Assembly: GCA_948567375.1 (NCBI GenBank)
Contig: OX419758.1
Coordinates: 36,347,473-36,411,472, forward strand
DNA: 64,000 nt
Source of the DNA: Lunularia cruciata
Taxonomy: Eukaryota > Streptophyta > Marchantiopsida > Lunulariales > Lunulariaceae
Direction of reading: 5' to 3'
Shown one piece after another: positions 42,550-54,900 of the stretch. The position numbers and the translations under genes are program-made. Each line of letters begins with the position of its first letter. Positions within the stretch are counted from its first letter, which is position 1. A model generated the notes under the pieces. It did no database searches, was not told the origin of the DNA, and saw only the letters and a list, made by a program, of their open reading frames with translations.

Positions 42550-43287
42550 CATGGAGTCTATATGAAAAATCTGCATGACCACACCTAAGGTATCCAAGTT
42601 ATATAAATCTTATTGTCTATATACAACTAGAATATCCAAAAAAACATTATTTAATATGATTTCTCTTATTGATTGATCTATATTTAACTAGAGCATTCGA
42701 AAAAACATCGTCTAATATGATTATTCTTCTATTGATGGCACCAGCAACTGCTCTTTGTAAAACAATGAATATATTTTATTTAAAATATACTATAAAATAT
42801 GAGAAGCGAAAATGGTACCCCTAGCGCCTCACATGATAAGCTTTTGCGCATTCCCTCACAAATGCGTCCAACCTGTTTCTTAAACTCAATGACGTTTCCA
42901 CCTACTTACGTGGTTGAATTTCAAATATTGAGTCAACGAGATTCCACCTACCCACGTAGTTTAAGTTTACGTACCGAGTTCTACGCGGTAGCCATTTTCT
43001 CGGTTTAAATATCGAATCAACGAGGTGCAATTGGAAGATTTTTTTGGCCACCATCATGAAGAAGACTCCTGTCCTTTACCTTTGACATACTTGTGGTACT
43101 CAGATCCTTTTTCCACTAACAGCCCCCTGGGGCCGGTCCCTATTCCTTTTACTTGTCAGGGAAGGAAAGCCGTAGCCTTGTACAGCTCAGTTGATCCAAC
43201 GGTCAATGAGGTGCGACTTGATGTCGTGGACGAAAATCAGATGAATTCTAGGATTGAGCATCCGACATGGGTGGTAAAACGAGAGAG

Positions 43288-43344
43288 GCGACCGCGTAGG
43301 AAAAACGAAGGATGGGAAGACCCATCAAGCCGTACAAGGGAGAG
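43288..43344 (+). repeat. Short dispersed repeat, copy 2
   Basis: Same block GCGACCGCGTAGG...ATCAAGCCGTACAAGGGAGA. It lacks the GGGGCTAAGCCCC tail. Confidence 0.85.
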
Positions 43345-46300
43345 AAAAAAATGGTAACATAGGTGGTAAAATAATGCGATATGACAAAAAAGTAAATTTA
43401 GTGACAGTAAAAAACAGAATTCTTTTTATGATCCGAACCAAATGCGCGTAGGCCTTGGGAAAGCTTCGTCGGGGAGGTTTTGGGCAAACGAAACGTAACG
43501 TCCTTTCTTTCCGAGAAAATTGCTTCTTTAACTGATATCTGTATCGTATAACAGTTAAAGTTCAGTGTGTTGATCTTCATGTTAAACTGGTGAGTTTTAA
43601 AGTATTGGTGGAAGAGATAAAAATAAATTACTTCTATGCAAAATATCCTACAAAATTATATTAAAAAATAATTTTAAATAATTTTAAATTTAGAAATATT
43701 TTATTTAGAATTATCTCTCTCATAACAGTAAAAACAAAATAAAAATATTATCAAGAAACGTAAATATTGGTAAAAGGATCTCTACACCACCCTCCAAGTT
43801 TCATCGTACCCAATGTCATTAACTCTGAACCGTCAGACAAATTTAATTTGCGCTGGTTTTCTCGGAGCTGGCCACCACAGCCACGTGGGGGGCAAGAGCG
43901 GTGACGCGTGTGTTCATCTTCATCGCTACATCACTTTAGTTGTTTTCTCGCACAGTTATTTGCACGTCGTAATTATAAAGAAGTTAAACATTTTGTTTTT
44001 ATTTGTGACGGGTTCTGCCCCGTTTCCCCAGCACCTGGCTTGTGGAAAATACTCAGACATTAGAGATTTCAATTTTTCTCTCATGTAGTCAGATCGGATA
44101 ATTTCAAATGGTTGGTTCGGAAAGAACTTTGATATTCGATATTGGGGTGTGCAAGGAGATACCTTGTAGAATTTTAAGGCGACCCCTTAAAATTCAATTT
44201 TCATCCAAGATGGAAACCTTTTTTTAAATTCTTTATTTATCATTAAATTTATTGTTATATAATCCTAAAACATCAAACATATTAAAATCTTTCACTAAAA
44301 TTTGTTCGTATTTGAGAGCAGATCAGTTATAAAAGATATAATATGAACTTTTGTGGAAGGTGACCACAATCGTGATGATGATCACCGTTGTTCCTTAATC
44401 GTTCTATAAATTTAGGAATTGAAAACCTTGTTATGTCCTCGAGGGACAATGAGAAACTAATGTCGACATGAATAATGCATTCTTTCTTTTTTAAATGAAC
44501 CAATAAAGACTAGAAAATTCATTAAGCTGCTCAGACCTACTTAGTTCTTACCGTAAGTTGTATTCCATGATTATATTTTCCAAACATTTCGTAGCAGGCA
44601 AGATCTAGTTGTCAAAAATGTATATGTAAAGAATACCAACTTTTACGGGCAGACCATAGCTTTTGATCCTTTATTTTTGCATTTAACATTTCTGATATTG
44701 AGCAGTCAGAGAGCACTCCTTTTGGGAACTTACACCTCTATGAATTATCACGAATACTTGCAAGTTTTACAGTTATGAATGACAAAAAATGAATTCCACG
44801 AGAGTTATAGTGACACCAAAATTTCTTTTAGAAAATGAGTTCAAAAGTTGGATCTAGGTCAGATTGTATTCACTAGTTGAATTACTAAACAATCGTTTCT
44901 GTCGCTTAACTCATATGTATCTTTTCAGAATAATCACATTAAGAGGGATGTTTTCTCTTTTCAGCCATAGTTAATTTGGACCACTTTGTTTGTCTTTGAG
45001 CTACACATAGATTCGAATTAAAAACCTATATATGCCTTTGCAAAAATGGCATCTGATCCAGGGCTGGTACGGTGGACAGGACACTACTCCTTTGACCTAT
45101 TTTCATATTTGTGAAGCGATGATAGAAGAAGTTTGATAAAAAAAATGCACAGGAGGTGGTCAAGGTTGATAGATTTATTAGCTATTCCCTTGTAGAACCG
45201 AAGGAGGTATAAGAATTAAAGTAAAGGTGATATATTCAACAATTCTTGGTAAGACAAAACGTTCGTTGTGGAATTAACTATTCTTATATATATTAGTAAA
45301 ATGTTCTGTTATGTTTGTAGGGGTATTCTCCCAAGTACTACTCAATTTGCAAGAGTTATTGTTTTGTCTCGGTTATTATCAGGAAAATGTAATTGAAGGA
45401 TTCAATATTGAATAGTGTTTCGTCTCATAAAGGTCGACATTTCGTCGACCCCTAAGACGTGAGGGTAGAGTCCTTGCAAGAGAGGTAGCGACTAGCATTA
45501 TTTCCAAGGAAGGAAAACACTAATTGCGCTCTATAATAGACCTAGAATCTTATTTTATTCATGGGTATATATATATCATATTGAGAACCTAAGAGGTTAC
45601 GCAGAAAATAACTACAGCACTTTCACAGACCAACTTCATGTCATTTTTAACATAAAGTCTCAGTGATTTGTCCATTAAATTCAATTACTTTACTCAAAAG
45701 GATCCAAAAATTCAGAGTAAACTAGAGTGAATTGTAAACGTAAGGATAAATCTGACAATAATCTCAACTCCAGTAACAGGCTCAAGAAAATCTTCAGCAA
45801 CCAATAAACTTAAAGACTATAAAAATGATCTCCATTCGGTGGAAACCGTAAGAATTTGGAATAATACAATAATTCAAAACTATCTGAAAGTTTCTTGAAA
45901 AGGCCGCGGGGATCATTTCAGTTTTGTAAAACCTTAAAGCACTGCCCGAAATATCCACATGTTGTCTAGGTTCTGATATTTAAATTTACAAATTCTTTCT
46001 GAAATTGATTTCTCTCATAGCTTACCTATGATATTCACATAAAAAGACCAAAAAAATAGAAAATAAAAATATGCCACAAAATCGAGGCTAACAAATTGCT
46101 ACTTACATCTCCACGTCTGCAAGGTGGTGGGAGCTTTTCCAAATAATCTAAATTTGATCACTAGCGCCTAGTTTAGAAAGGACGTTGCAGTTCAAATCCG
46201 TAAAAATTGGAATATTTTTTCTTTCAAATGTTCATACAATGTTCAAACTCTGATTTTCTTGGAATGACAGGTTATGTATTAACCCTCCGACTCTCTTCCT

Positions 46301-46767
46301 ACGATTTCTCTTGTGTTCCGTATGTTTGATAATATAGGGTACTTGTACATTTATCCTCGATAGTAATCCAATAGTTTCGGTAAATATAATCGAAGTGTTA
46401 AGGAATAGACCACATATAGTATTAAGGTTCATAACATTCATGAATCCTTCCACTAACATCGTCAAATATGAAAACTCCAACCCAAAATAATACGACCTCA
46501 AAAAGACGCGTGAAGCTCCCCAAGTCTTGCTGATTTGTGCAGAAATATACTGGTATTGCTCTAAGATCGTAGAAAAGCTATAACTTCTCTACTTGATGTG
46601 AAAGTTGTTTATAAAAGCAATTGTCAAGGACTTCTGGTCATATCAAAAACCTATGATGGTTGCAGAAATATGGATAGTTGCCTACATAAACAGTCTAAAC
46701 TATCCCCTCTTCATTCAGTTCCAACTTTGAGCACATTCATAATGTTAAACTATCGATCAGAAAAAGT

Positions 46768-46836
46768 GCGACCGCGATGAATAACAATGGATGCGAAGAC
46801 CCCATCAAGCCGTACAAGGGAGAGGGGCTAAGCCCC
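46768..46836 (+). repeat. Short dispersed repeat, copy 3
   Basis: Same block, ending with ATCAAGCCGTACAAGGGAGA followed by GGGGCTAAGCCCC as in copy 1. Confidence 0.85.
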
Positions 46837-47479
46837 AATGGGATCTAAACTATCTATCTATGCCTCTACCTGGAGGAAGAACGAAGTGTTGAATCTTCCT
46901 TCTTGAGTAGATTTTATCCTCCACCACTAACCAGTTTCGATAATGTTTCATAGAAATGCCCGGATGGACCCATACTTCAATTTGGTTTTGAAGAGACTTA
47001 TATTCTCCATGTCTCATTTCAACACTTCTTTTGTGTGTTGGGGAAGAACCTTGTGCTCTTTCCAAACGGACATTCTTACAAAGTGTTTTCAAGTATTGAC
47101 TTATGTAACTGGAAATTATGAGACACTACCACCGAGTGTCTCACCACTGGGGGTTTTCGTAATTATCAATGACGAGACCGACCATCAGAAACTCCAATGA
47201 AGACAGTGTTCATTAAAGCATGTCAAAAAGTTAAGTCCTCGTGGAAGATTTGGTCAATCTAGGGGAAGAAAATTTTTGCACATAAGAAGCACGTGAGGTT
47301 AATTCGTTCATAATCTTCGTACTTAGCGTTATCATAAGCTAAGTACTCTACACTCTACAGTGTCTGAGATCGTCTTCTATACTATTAACTCCTTAACAAC
47401 CAAACCAGTTGGAAGAAAAGAACCAGTACCAAACATACGGCATCCGACGCCTCGCATGCAACCTCGCCAGGTCACCACA

Positions 47480-47680
47480 GTAATTTTGACGTGGCACCTG
47501 ACAGTCCGCAAGATCCATCTTCGTCCTAAAGAGTTAGTAAGCAACCCCCGCCACGTGTCGATGCGTCAGTTGAGATGCTCTCAATGCTGGGAGCTACTCA
47601 TGGCAGACAGGTGATGGACGGAATCATGTCCGCTGCAGCTTCCGATATCTGTCTAGTGTACTTTTGTGTATATATGGAGC
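47480..47680 (+). promoter_or_regulatory. Promoter-like patch with ACGT elements and TATA
   Basis: TGACGTGGC (47488-47496) and CCACGTGTCG (47551-47560) are ACGT-core motifs typical of bZIP/ABA-responsive plant promoters. GTATATATGG (about 47668-47677) could be a TATA box. No recognisable coding region follows on this strand before the TAF5 3' end. Confidence 0.35.
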
Positions 47681-48911
47681 TCCGAATAGTTTACAATAAC
47701 CCTGTCTGGAGGACGGTAGGAATCCGGCTGTCCAGGTAACCGCAAGTCCTTATCCACCGAAAATGTCCGGCTCTACGGGTGACCGCAACTACTTATCTTC
47801 TCGCCCAGGGTCGTAAAGGACGGTTGTCCTAAACGGTGTTTTTAAAGTGTATTTTCGGGCCGATAAGAATATGTTTTTGGAATTGTGCAGTACAAAGTGT
47901 TCCTCAAACTGAATATTCTATTCTCGGTGATTTGGCTACAATATCATACTGCAGCTATTCATTCATGTTTACTAGGAAAAATGGTGTGATTAAATAAATA
48001 AACATTTCTATTTGTACGTTTTATGCTACTTTACCATCCACTTATAATGTCAACTGTAACTTCGATCAATCAGTTACTCTATAATGTCTTTCATCTTCGT
48101 AGAAAGTTCCTACAGGTTTTTCAGTATTCATGGTATATGGAAAAGGGTACTAGCACCGTACTATGATTTATCCACTCTACGGAAGTGAATACTTCTGGCT
48201 TGAACTATATGCTTCAAGAATGGCTGTATTTGCTGTCTTCCATGAAACTTCAAGTCGCTTCCGGCATCAGAAGCGAGCTCGGTTCGCTATTTTACATTGA
48301 GGACGACGTTGCAGGCTTCAGAATTCAGTGTCCAACTCCATGCTGTTCAAAGTGATCTTGACGTGAAAAGGAACTGTTCCATCTCTTCCTCGCTAACTGA
48401 CCTGCTTCCCTGTAATGTCTTAAATCACAAGCCTCGAAAGGGGTTCCCTACCATGATTTCAAATTTACTACAAGGTTTCTCATAATGTAATAATTAAGCG
48501 GATACTACCCACCTACTGTTCCTGGAAAGAGTTGCATTGCTTCCAGAAACACTTCATCGAAAGTGAACAAGAGCGCCTTCATTTTAGAAATCTTTCAGAT
48601 TGAAAGAACTAAAACAGAGTACGAACATATCACAACTCACGATAGTCATGTACTCACAATATCCGATCGATCTGCTCATGCCTTGAATTAACGTGAACTT
48701 TCGCCTCGTCCGTGTGACAACCTCTTGTTCTTCTGAACTAGAAAAGTCAAAGAGAACTTCACGGTTGCTGTACATAACCGGAAGCTTTTTCTTAATGAAT
48801 TGGTATTTTACAAAGGCACAACATTTACATGTGTTCTCCATCTCATTAAATCGTTGGCTACAAAATTTTCTACCTAAATAACCCTTTCTTGCCCTTCCGA
48901 CGCAGGTCTCC

Positions 48912-51900
48912 TTAGGAGGCGTTGGCAGGTGTGAACGCCCCGGCGGCTAGGAGGAGATTTCTCCTGGAAAACTGCAGTTATACATCATGACAGGCGTCAA
49001 AAAAACCAGTGAAGGCAAAAGTCACGCAGCATTCCGCTCGAAATTGAATTCACTCGGTTTCGACTGGACATATACGTCGCATGCGTCGCCTTGAAGGATG
49101 TTAAAACAAAAAGTGTCTTACTTACTTTTAACGAATAAACAGGAGTCGATTTGGTTGGCAAGGTTTTCAGGAGTCTGAGTCGTCTCACACTACCAGCCCT
49201 GAATAATCCAGAGAGTTGCCGAAGGGTAAGCACGCTCGGTAAAGGCTTAGAACTTTGGCAAAGCAAAATCTGGCAAAAGTCTCAAGTCTTGCATGAGCAA
49301 AAGGAGAAAACAGGCAAATGAAGGATCCGAGACAAAACGTTACTCACTTGTCTTCAGCACGAGAAAATTTAGTACTCGCGTTAACGTCCCATAACCTGAC
49401 GGTGCTATCGGCCGAGCCTGAAGCTAACAAGGACCCTTCCCCACTGGAACAAAAGTATAACATGTCTGAGAAATGGGAGCAGAAGCCGTTCAAAGAACGA
49501 GGAATCCAGATCCCACTAAGTAGGGAACCGAGGACGTGCATATGAAAATACAAGCATGACCATATGCAAATAGAAAAGAATTGAATCCAAGCAAAGTGAA
49601 TCTAACATTCCAATGATAAGCGCAAGGACGAAATTGATACATTTCATAAGTAGCACCTGCAGAGAACTAGTATGCATCAATAATGGAAGAGGAATCAAGA
49701 CATAACAGATTAAGCATCTGAAATTGAAAGCAGAGAGGAGGACCATTAAACAGAGAGACATAGAGCAAGGAGCAAAAGACAGAGGTGTAGTTGAGGACGG
49801 GTGGAGTCGAGCGAAGTGGGACTGGATGGTGTCATGGCTGTGTTGGACCGTAAGCGTGAGAAAACTGGGTAGTGTACATCGTAGCACGCTCTATGAACAC
49901 GTGAGTCCTAAAACACTCGACACTGAAGGAAGCAGAAAGGCGGTCATAGTAAGCCTGCACGATATCACTAACGACTAACACAGTGCCGAAGTAGCAGGGC
50001 GAATGCCAGTACCCCTCGTACCAAAAGTTCTATCCAAAAGTTCATGAGTACCGAGGCAAACTCGGTTACTTGCAAAAGTGCTGCTCAGGAATGGTCGGAG
50101 TGAGGTGTGCTGGAAACAGCAGTCCTTGGAGTAGTAGCAGTAAGGCAGAAAGAGTAAAAGGTGCCCTGATGGAAAGATGAAATAATGTGAACAGAATGGT
50201 CATAGAAGATACAGAAATAGACGTATGCGCAAAGAAAAGATAAGAGACGCACCTCGGAAATGCCTTCAGAAACATCGACTCTTAATGTGGGAATGACAGG
50301 CAAACAGAGTTGCAATATGCGAATGCAAACAAAAGAGTAGAGGCGAAAGCGGTGAAAGCAGAGGGAAACCATGGAGAAGAGATAGAAGAGCCGAGAAATA
50401 GCAGTAGAGAGAATCCGAGAGAATGACAGAGATCGTGTATGAGTGGTCGTTTGACGGAGCAAGTACTAGTGGATCCCGTGCAGGAAAGAGTAATCTCCCC
50501 TTTCTACGGAATAGAATGCAATAAATACAAAATGGCGTGATTTCGAGGGCTGTTGTACCAAGTGTATAATATTTGGGAAATGGGAGCAGAAGACGTTCGA
50601 AGACGAAGGATCCACTAAGTATGGGACCGAGAACGTGCTAACTGTATAATATTTAGGACATAAGTGTATAATATTGTGTAAAGGAATTCAGAACCCGCTG
50701 TAAACACCCCAATTCCATACCCAAGACAAAAAAGCATAGTATAATGAACAAATGGGAACCAATAAGTTATCTCATAAGGCCCTTGCTTCAGGAATGACCA
50801 AATCTGAAACCATTCCTTAGACCAAGTGACTTATACCTGAAGGCGAGGGTCCAGACGCAGCCAGTGTGACCCATCAAAGGCAGGACACAGCGACCAGATC
50901 CTAAATCCCACATCATGATTGCACCATCCTCATCCCCTGACGCCATATACCGACCATCAGGCGACATGGCCAATGAGAGCACCATTCCACGATGGCCGGT
51001 GAAGATCCGCATGCACTCCCCTGTTTGCACATCCCATAACCTCACTGTTTTATCGCTGGAACCTGTGGCAATGTAATTGCAGTTGATATGCCACCGGACA
51101 CACTGCGCAGTTTCACGAAAACGAATCAACCATTTACCAAACGGCAAGTAAGGAGGTCAACATTCCTAATAGCCATATTTCCTAAGAGTCAATACTTCTT
51201 AACACATATTTGAGGAATGGGAGCAGAAGCCGTTCAAAGAACGGGAGATCCAGAACCCACTAAGTATGGAACCGAGAACGTGTCTATGAAGTGCATAAGA
51301 AATGCATGCATGACCGTATGCAGATCAAAATGAATTGAACCTAAGCAAATGGAATGTAGGTGAATCTAACATTACGAAAATAAGCAGAAGTAAGGACGTA
51401 ATTGCTACTCTACATAAGTAGCACCTGCAGAGAACTAGTATACATCAGGGAATAAGAACCAAGACACAACAGATTAAGCATCTGAACTTGAAAGCAGAGG
51501 AGGACCATCAAACAGAGACATCGAGCAAGGAGCAACAGAGAGCTTTAGTTAGAGAATGGATGGAGTGGAGCGAAGTGGGAGAGGAGTGGATGATGTCTTG
51601 GCTGTGTCAGAGCGACGCGTGAGAGGACTGGATATTAGGAGATGAGAGCAGAAGCCGTTCTAGGAAGGGGTGAGCCAGAACTCATTTGATGCATATGAAG
51701 CGCATATGAAAGGTAACCAAGAAATGCTCAAACCGAGAAGAATGATAAATCCGTAAAGTAGATGAAATGAACGTAACAAACCGCATGTAACCTGCAGCAA
51801 AGGCATGATACCAACCTATCGAGAACAACATATATAAAGATGGTGTATATCCCAGCATGCGCTGTGAACATGCTGCGATATACATGAGTCCTCAAACACT

Positions 51901-54900
51901 AAACACTGAATAAAGCAGCAGGAGGTCATAGTAAGCCTTCACGAAAGCACTAACGACTTCATCAGTGCCTTACGCAGTTCCGAAGTAACTGAGCGAATGC
52001 CAGTACGCCTCATACCCAGTTTCTCTCCAAAAGCTCTAAGGCAAACTCGGTTTCTTCCAGAAGTTCCAAAAGGTTTCTTAACCATGTTTGAGAACTGAGA
52101 GCAGAAACGTTCGAAGAACGAGGGATCCGGAACCCACTAAGTATGGAATCGAACCATGCATATGAAGTGCATATGAAATGCAAACATGAACGTGTGCAAA
52201 ATGAATTGCATCTAAGGAAATGGAAATTAAGTGAATTTAGAAATCTAAGATAAGCAGTAAAACATTATTGATACATTCCATAAGTAGCACCTACAGAGAA
52301 CTAGTATACATCTTGTAATAACAAGTAAGACACCACCGATACGCATTTGAAATTGAGAGCCGGGGAGGACCATCAAACAGAGAAACATTGAGCAAGGAGC
52401 AAAAGACACAGCTTTAGTTGAGGATCGGTGGATGGAGCGAAGTGAGAGAGGAGTGGATGATGTCCTGGCTGGGTCGGAGCGAAACGTGAGACCGTTTCTT
52501 AACCATATTGCATAATAAATATGGAACCCGTTCATCAGAACACGGTTCCATACCTCCATAAGACTATCGGATCAAGCGATGACACTATGATCTAGGTTAA
52601 AGAAGGAAAAAACTCATAGCTGTCAATCATACAGTCATGAGCGAAGTCTCCGGTTCGTTCTGTTGACTTCATCCTTGCAAGAATATTATTTGATTTGTAG
52701 GGAGGGACTTATGTCACCACAAACGGACTGCTGTTTCTACTCCAGCAAATAGTTTAGCACATTCTTTGCTATTATGTAACTGCAGACGAGGAATTAGTGA
52801 GAGCAAGCGTGGCCTCGATTATTAGCTAAGTCTACTGCAGTGTGTATTTTAGATGACTTGTACCTGCAGATGAGGTTTAGTTGGAACATTCTTAACCATA
52901 TGAGTTAAATGATCTGCGTTGAAGTTAGAGATTAGCAGAGAAAAGGGATGCTCAGGAACTAACATGTGTGGTATAGCAACACTGAACATCTACCTCTGTC
53001 ATCCTATAGCAGATATGCGCAGTATGCAGTGTGTAGTTTACAAACACCAATCCAGAACTTAAGAACAACTTGGCAACGTGACTGCCAAGTGGGCATACAC
53101 CATCTTGATCATCTTTATCACTAGAAACTCTTAAGAATTTCGTCTATTTTGATCTGGCATGCAGACAGGACATGCAGACAAATATTTCAAGTAACACCAG
53201 CACTCTATGATGGTTTTCTGCCACCAATCGGAAGTGAATAGAACCCCAGTTAAAACCTACTTCTAAGTTTCAAAACAGACATCAAGATCAGATATACTAG
53301 AAGTCAAGTGGACAGCCTCTACTTAGAGATGGTGACAACCGCACGTTTGCTTGAAATACATTTCTCCGCTGGACGAAAAACAAATATCTCCTACTCCGAG
53401 ATTGAACCGAGAAGTATGAGCTTCATATAGAGTCTTACATCCACGTCCGAGAGATGCCCAGCCATGATTCGTAGAGGATGCATGCGCTCCACTGACCAAA
53501 CACGGGCAGTCCGATCATGTGAAGCACTGGCAAAGTAATGGCCCACAGGACAGTACTACAAACGAACCAACGCCACCAATAGTTAAATAGAATAAAGCAG
53601 AACATGTTTCTAGAATCAAAAAAGTTTCCAAGAGGTGATTTGTTCACCCCTTCACCAAGTTCACCGTTGTTTTTAAGTCATTAGCTACATTCTTACTTCC
53701 GCAGGATGTTCTGTGATGTGATGCTGTAGTGGTGTAACAGGAAACACCCATTAACTACAAGAGATTATACCTCTTAAGAACACAAGAGATTACGTTGTAT
53801 CAAATCTTATGCACTGACCTGCACATCCCAAACAGGATAATTGTGACCTTTGTAGCAGGCGAGATTGGCATTTAGCTTCAGACTCCATAACCGCACTGTG
53901 TAGGACATAAAAATTGGATCAAATTCAGTACATACGAGTGGTGAACTGCTTCGTGAACCTCGAAAGGCTAGGTTATTTCAGCCAGATCTAATTCTCCAAC
54001 CAAATTGTCTGCGTCAAACAGAATTCATATGACCCAAGCAGACTCCTCAACCATGGAGTTCTAAACCACTCGTGATTTATCTAGTAATGGTATTGTGTAA
54101 GGGAAAACAAAACACGTTCTAAAATCAGATTTCTTAGTAATGGTACGATTCAAACCCTTTCATATTGCAATAACGGTGTATCGTGCAAAGCAAGGGAAAG
54201 AAAGCATCAGAAAGCAATAGTATGGAGTGACTTGAGGATATGCCTGGACAGAAGTTGGCATCGATAAACTACATTGCCTTTCATCGAAGGTTGAAGAGAT
54301 TATGGGACAGACCAGTATGATCTCCTGAAGCCGAAAGCATGTACTCTCCATCGGGGCTGAAATCCGCTGCATAAACTGGGCCAGCATGCCCTTTGAAGGC
54401 AGTATATGGTGATCCCTTGTTGTTGTCAAGGGCTGTTCCACTAATGACGGTTTCGCCTGGGCTTTTGGTTGGCGTTCCACTCCCAGTGGTACCTACAGAA
54501 AATGCTAACCCAGTCAAACTCGGAAGGTTGTATCAACAATGATACTATCGATGACCGATTTTGAACCTCGAAAAGCACTGTATGCTTAACTGAGCAGTAA
54601 GTTCCTGAAATACACCTAAATTGTTAACTCCAACGAAAAAATACCATTCTGAGCCGGGACGACGGGTTCGCCAATCTTGTTCATATCCCATAGCTGCGCA
54701 GTAAAATTGTATGGCCACGTCATGTAATGCACTAGTTCACTTGAAGTACCTCAGATCATATCTCTGTATTTGACAAAATTTGTGGAACAGAATTGTTCTT
54801 ATGTTCAATTCTATTTCCACCTTGGGATGAACTCAATGAACACTCCCTTTGTCTAATTAATTGACGTGGATGCAAATCTTGTCTTCGTAACAAACTCAAG

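Larger units (their letters stand above)
40401..48900. other. Intergenic region without recognisable genes
   Basis: About 8.5 kb, mostly AT-rich. No frame shows a known domain. The 110-codon frame 43025-43357 is the longest but matches nothing I recognise and overlaps a dispersed repeat. Three copies of a short repeat (42481, 43288, 46768), a cluster of short repeats at 41366-41545 and a promoter-like patch near 47480-47680 are listed separately. About 48580-48911 should hold the 3' UTR of the TAF5 gene. Confidence 0.55.

Noticed and set aside
43025..43357. 110-codon plus-strand ORF
   Set aside because: No recognisable motif and its 3' part overlaps the short dispersed repeat at 43288-43344.
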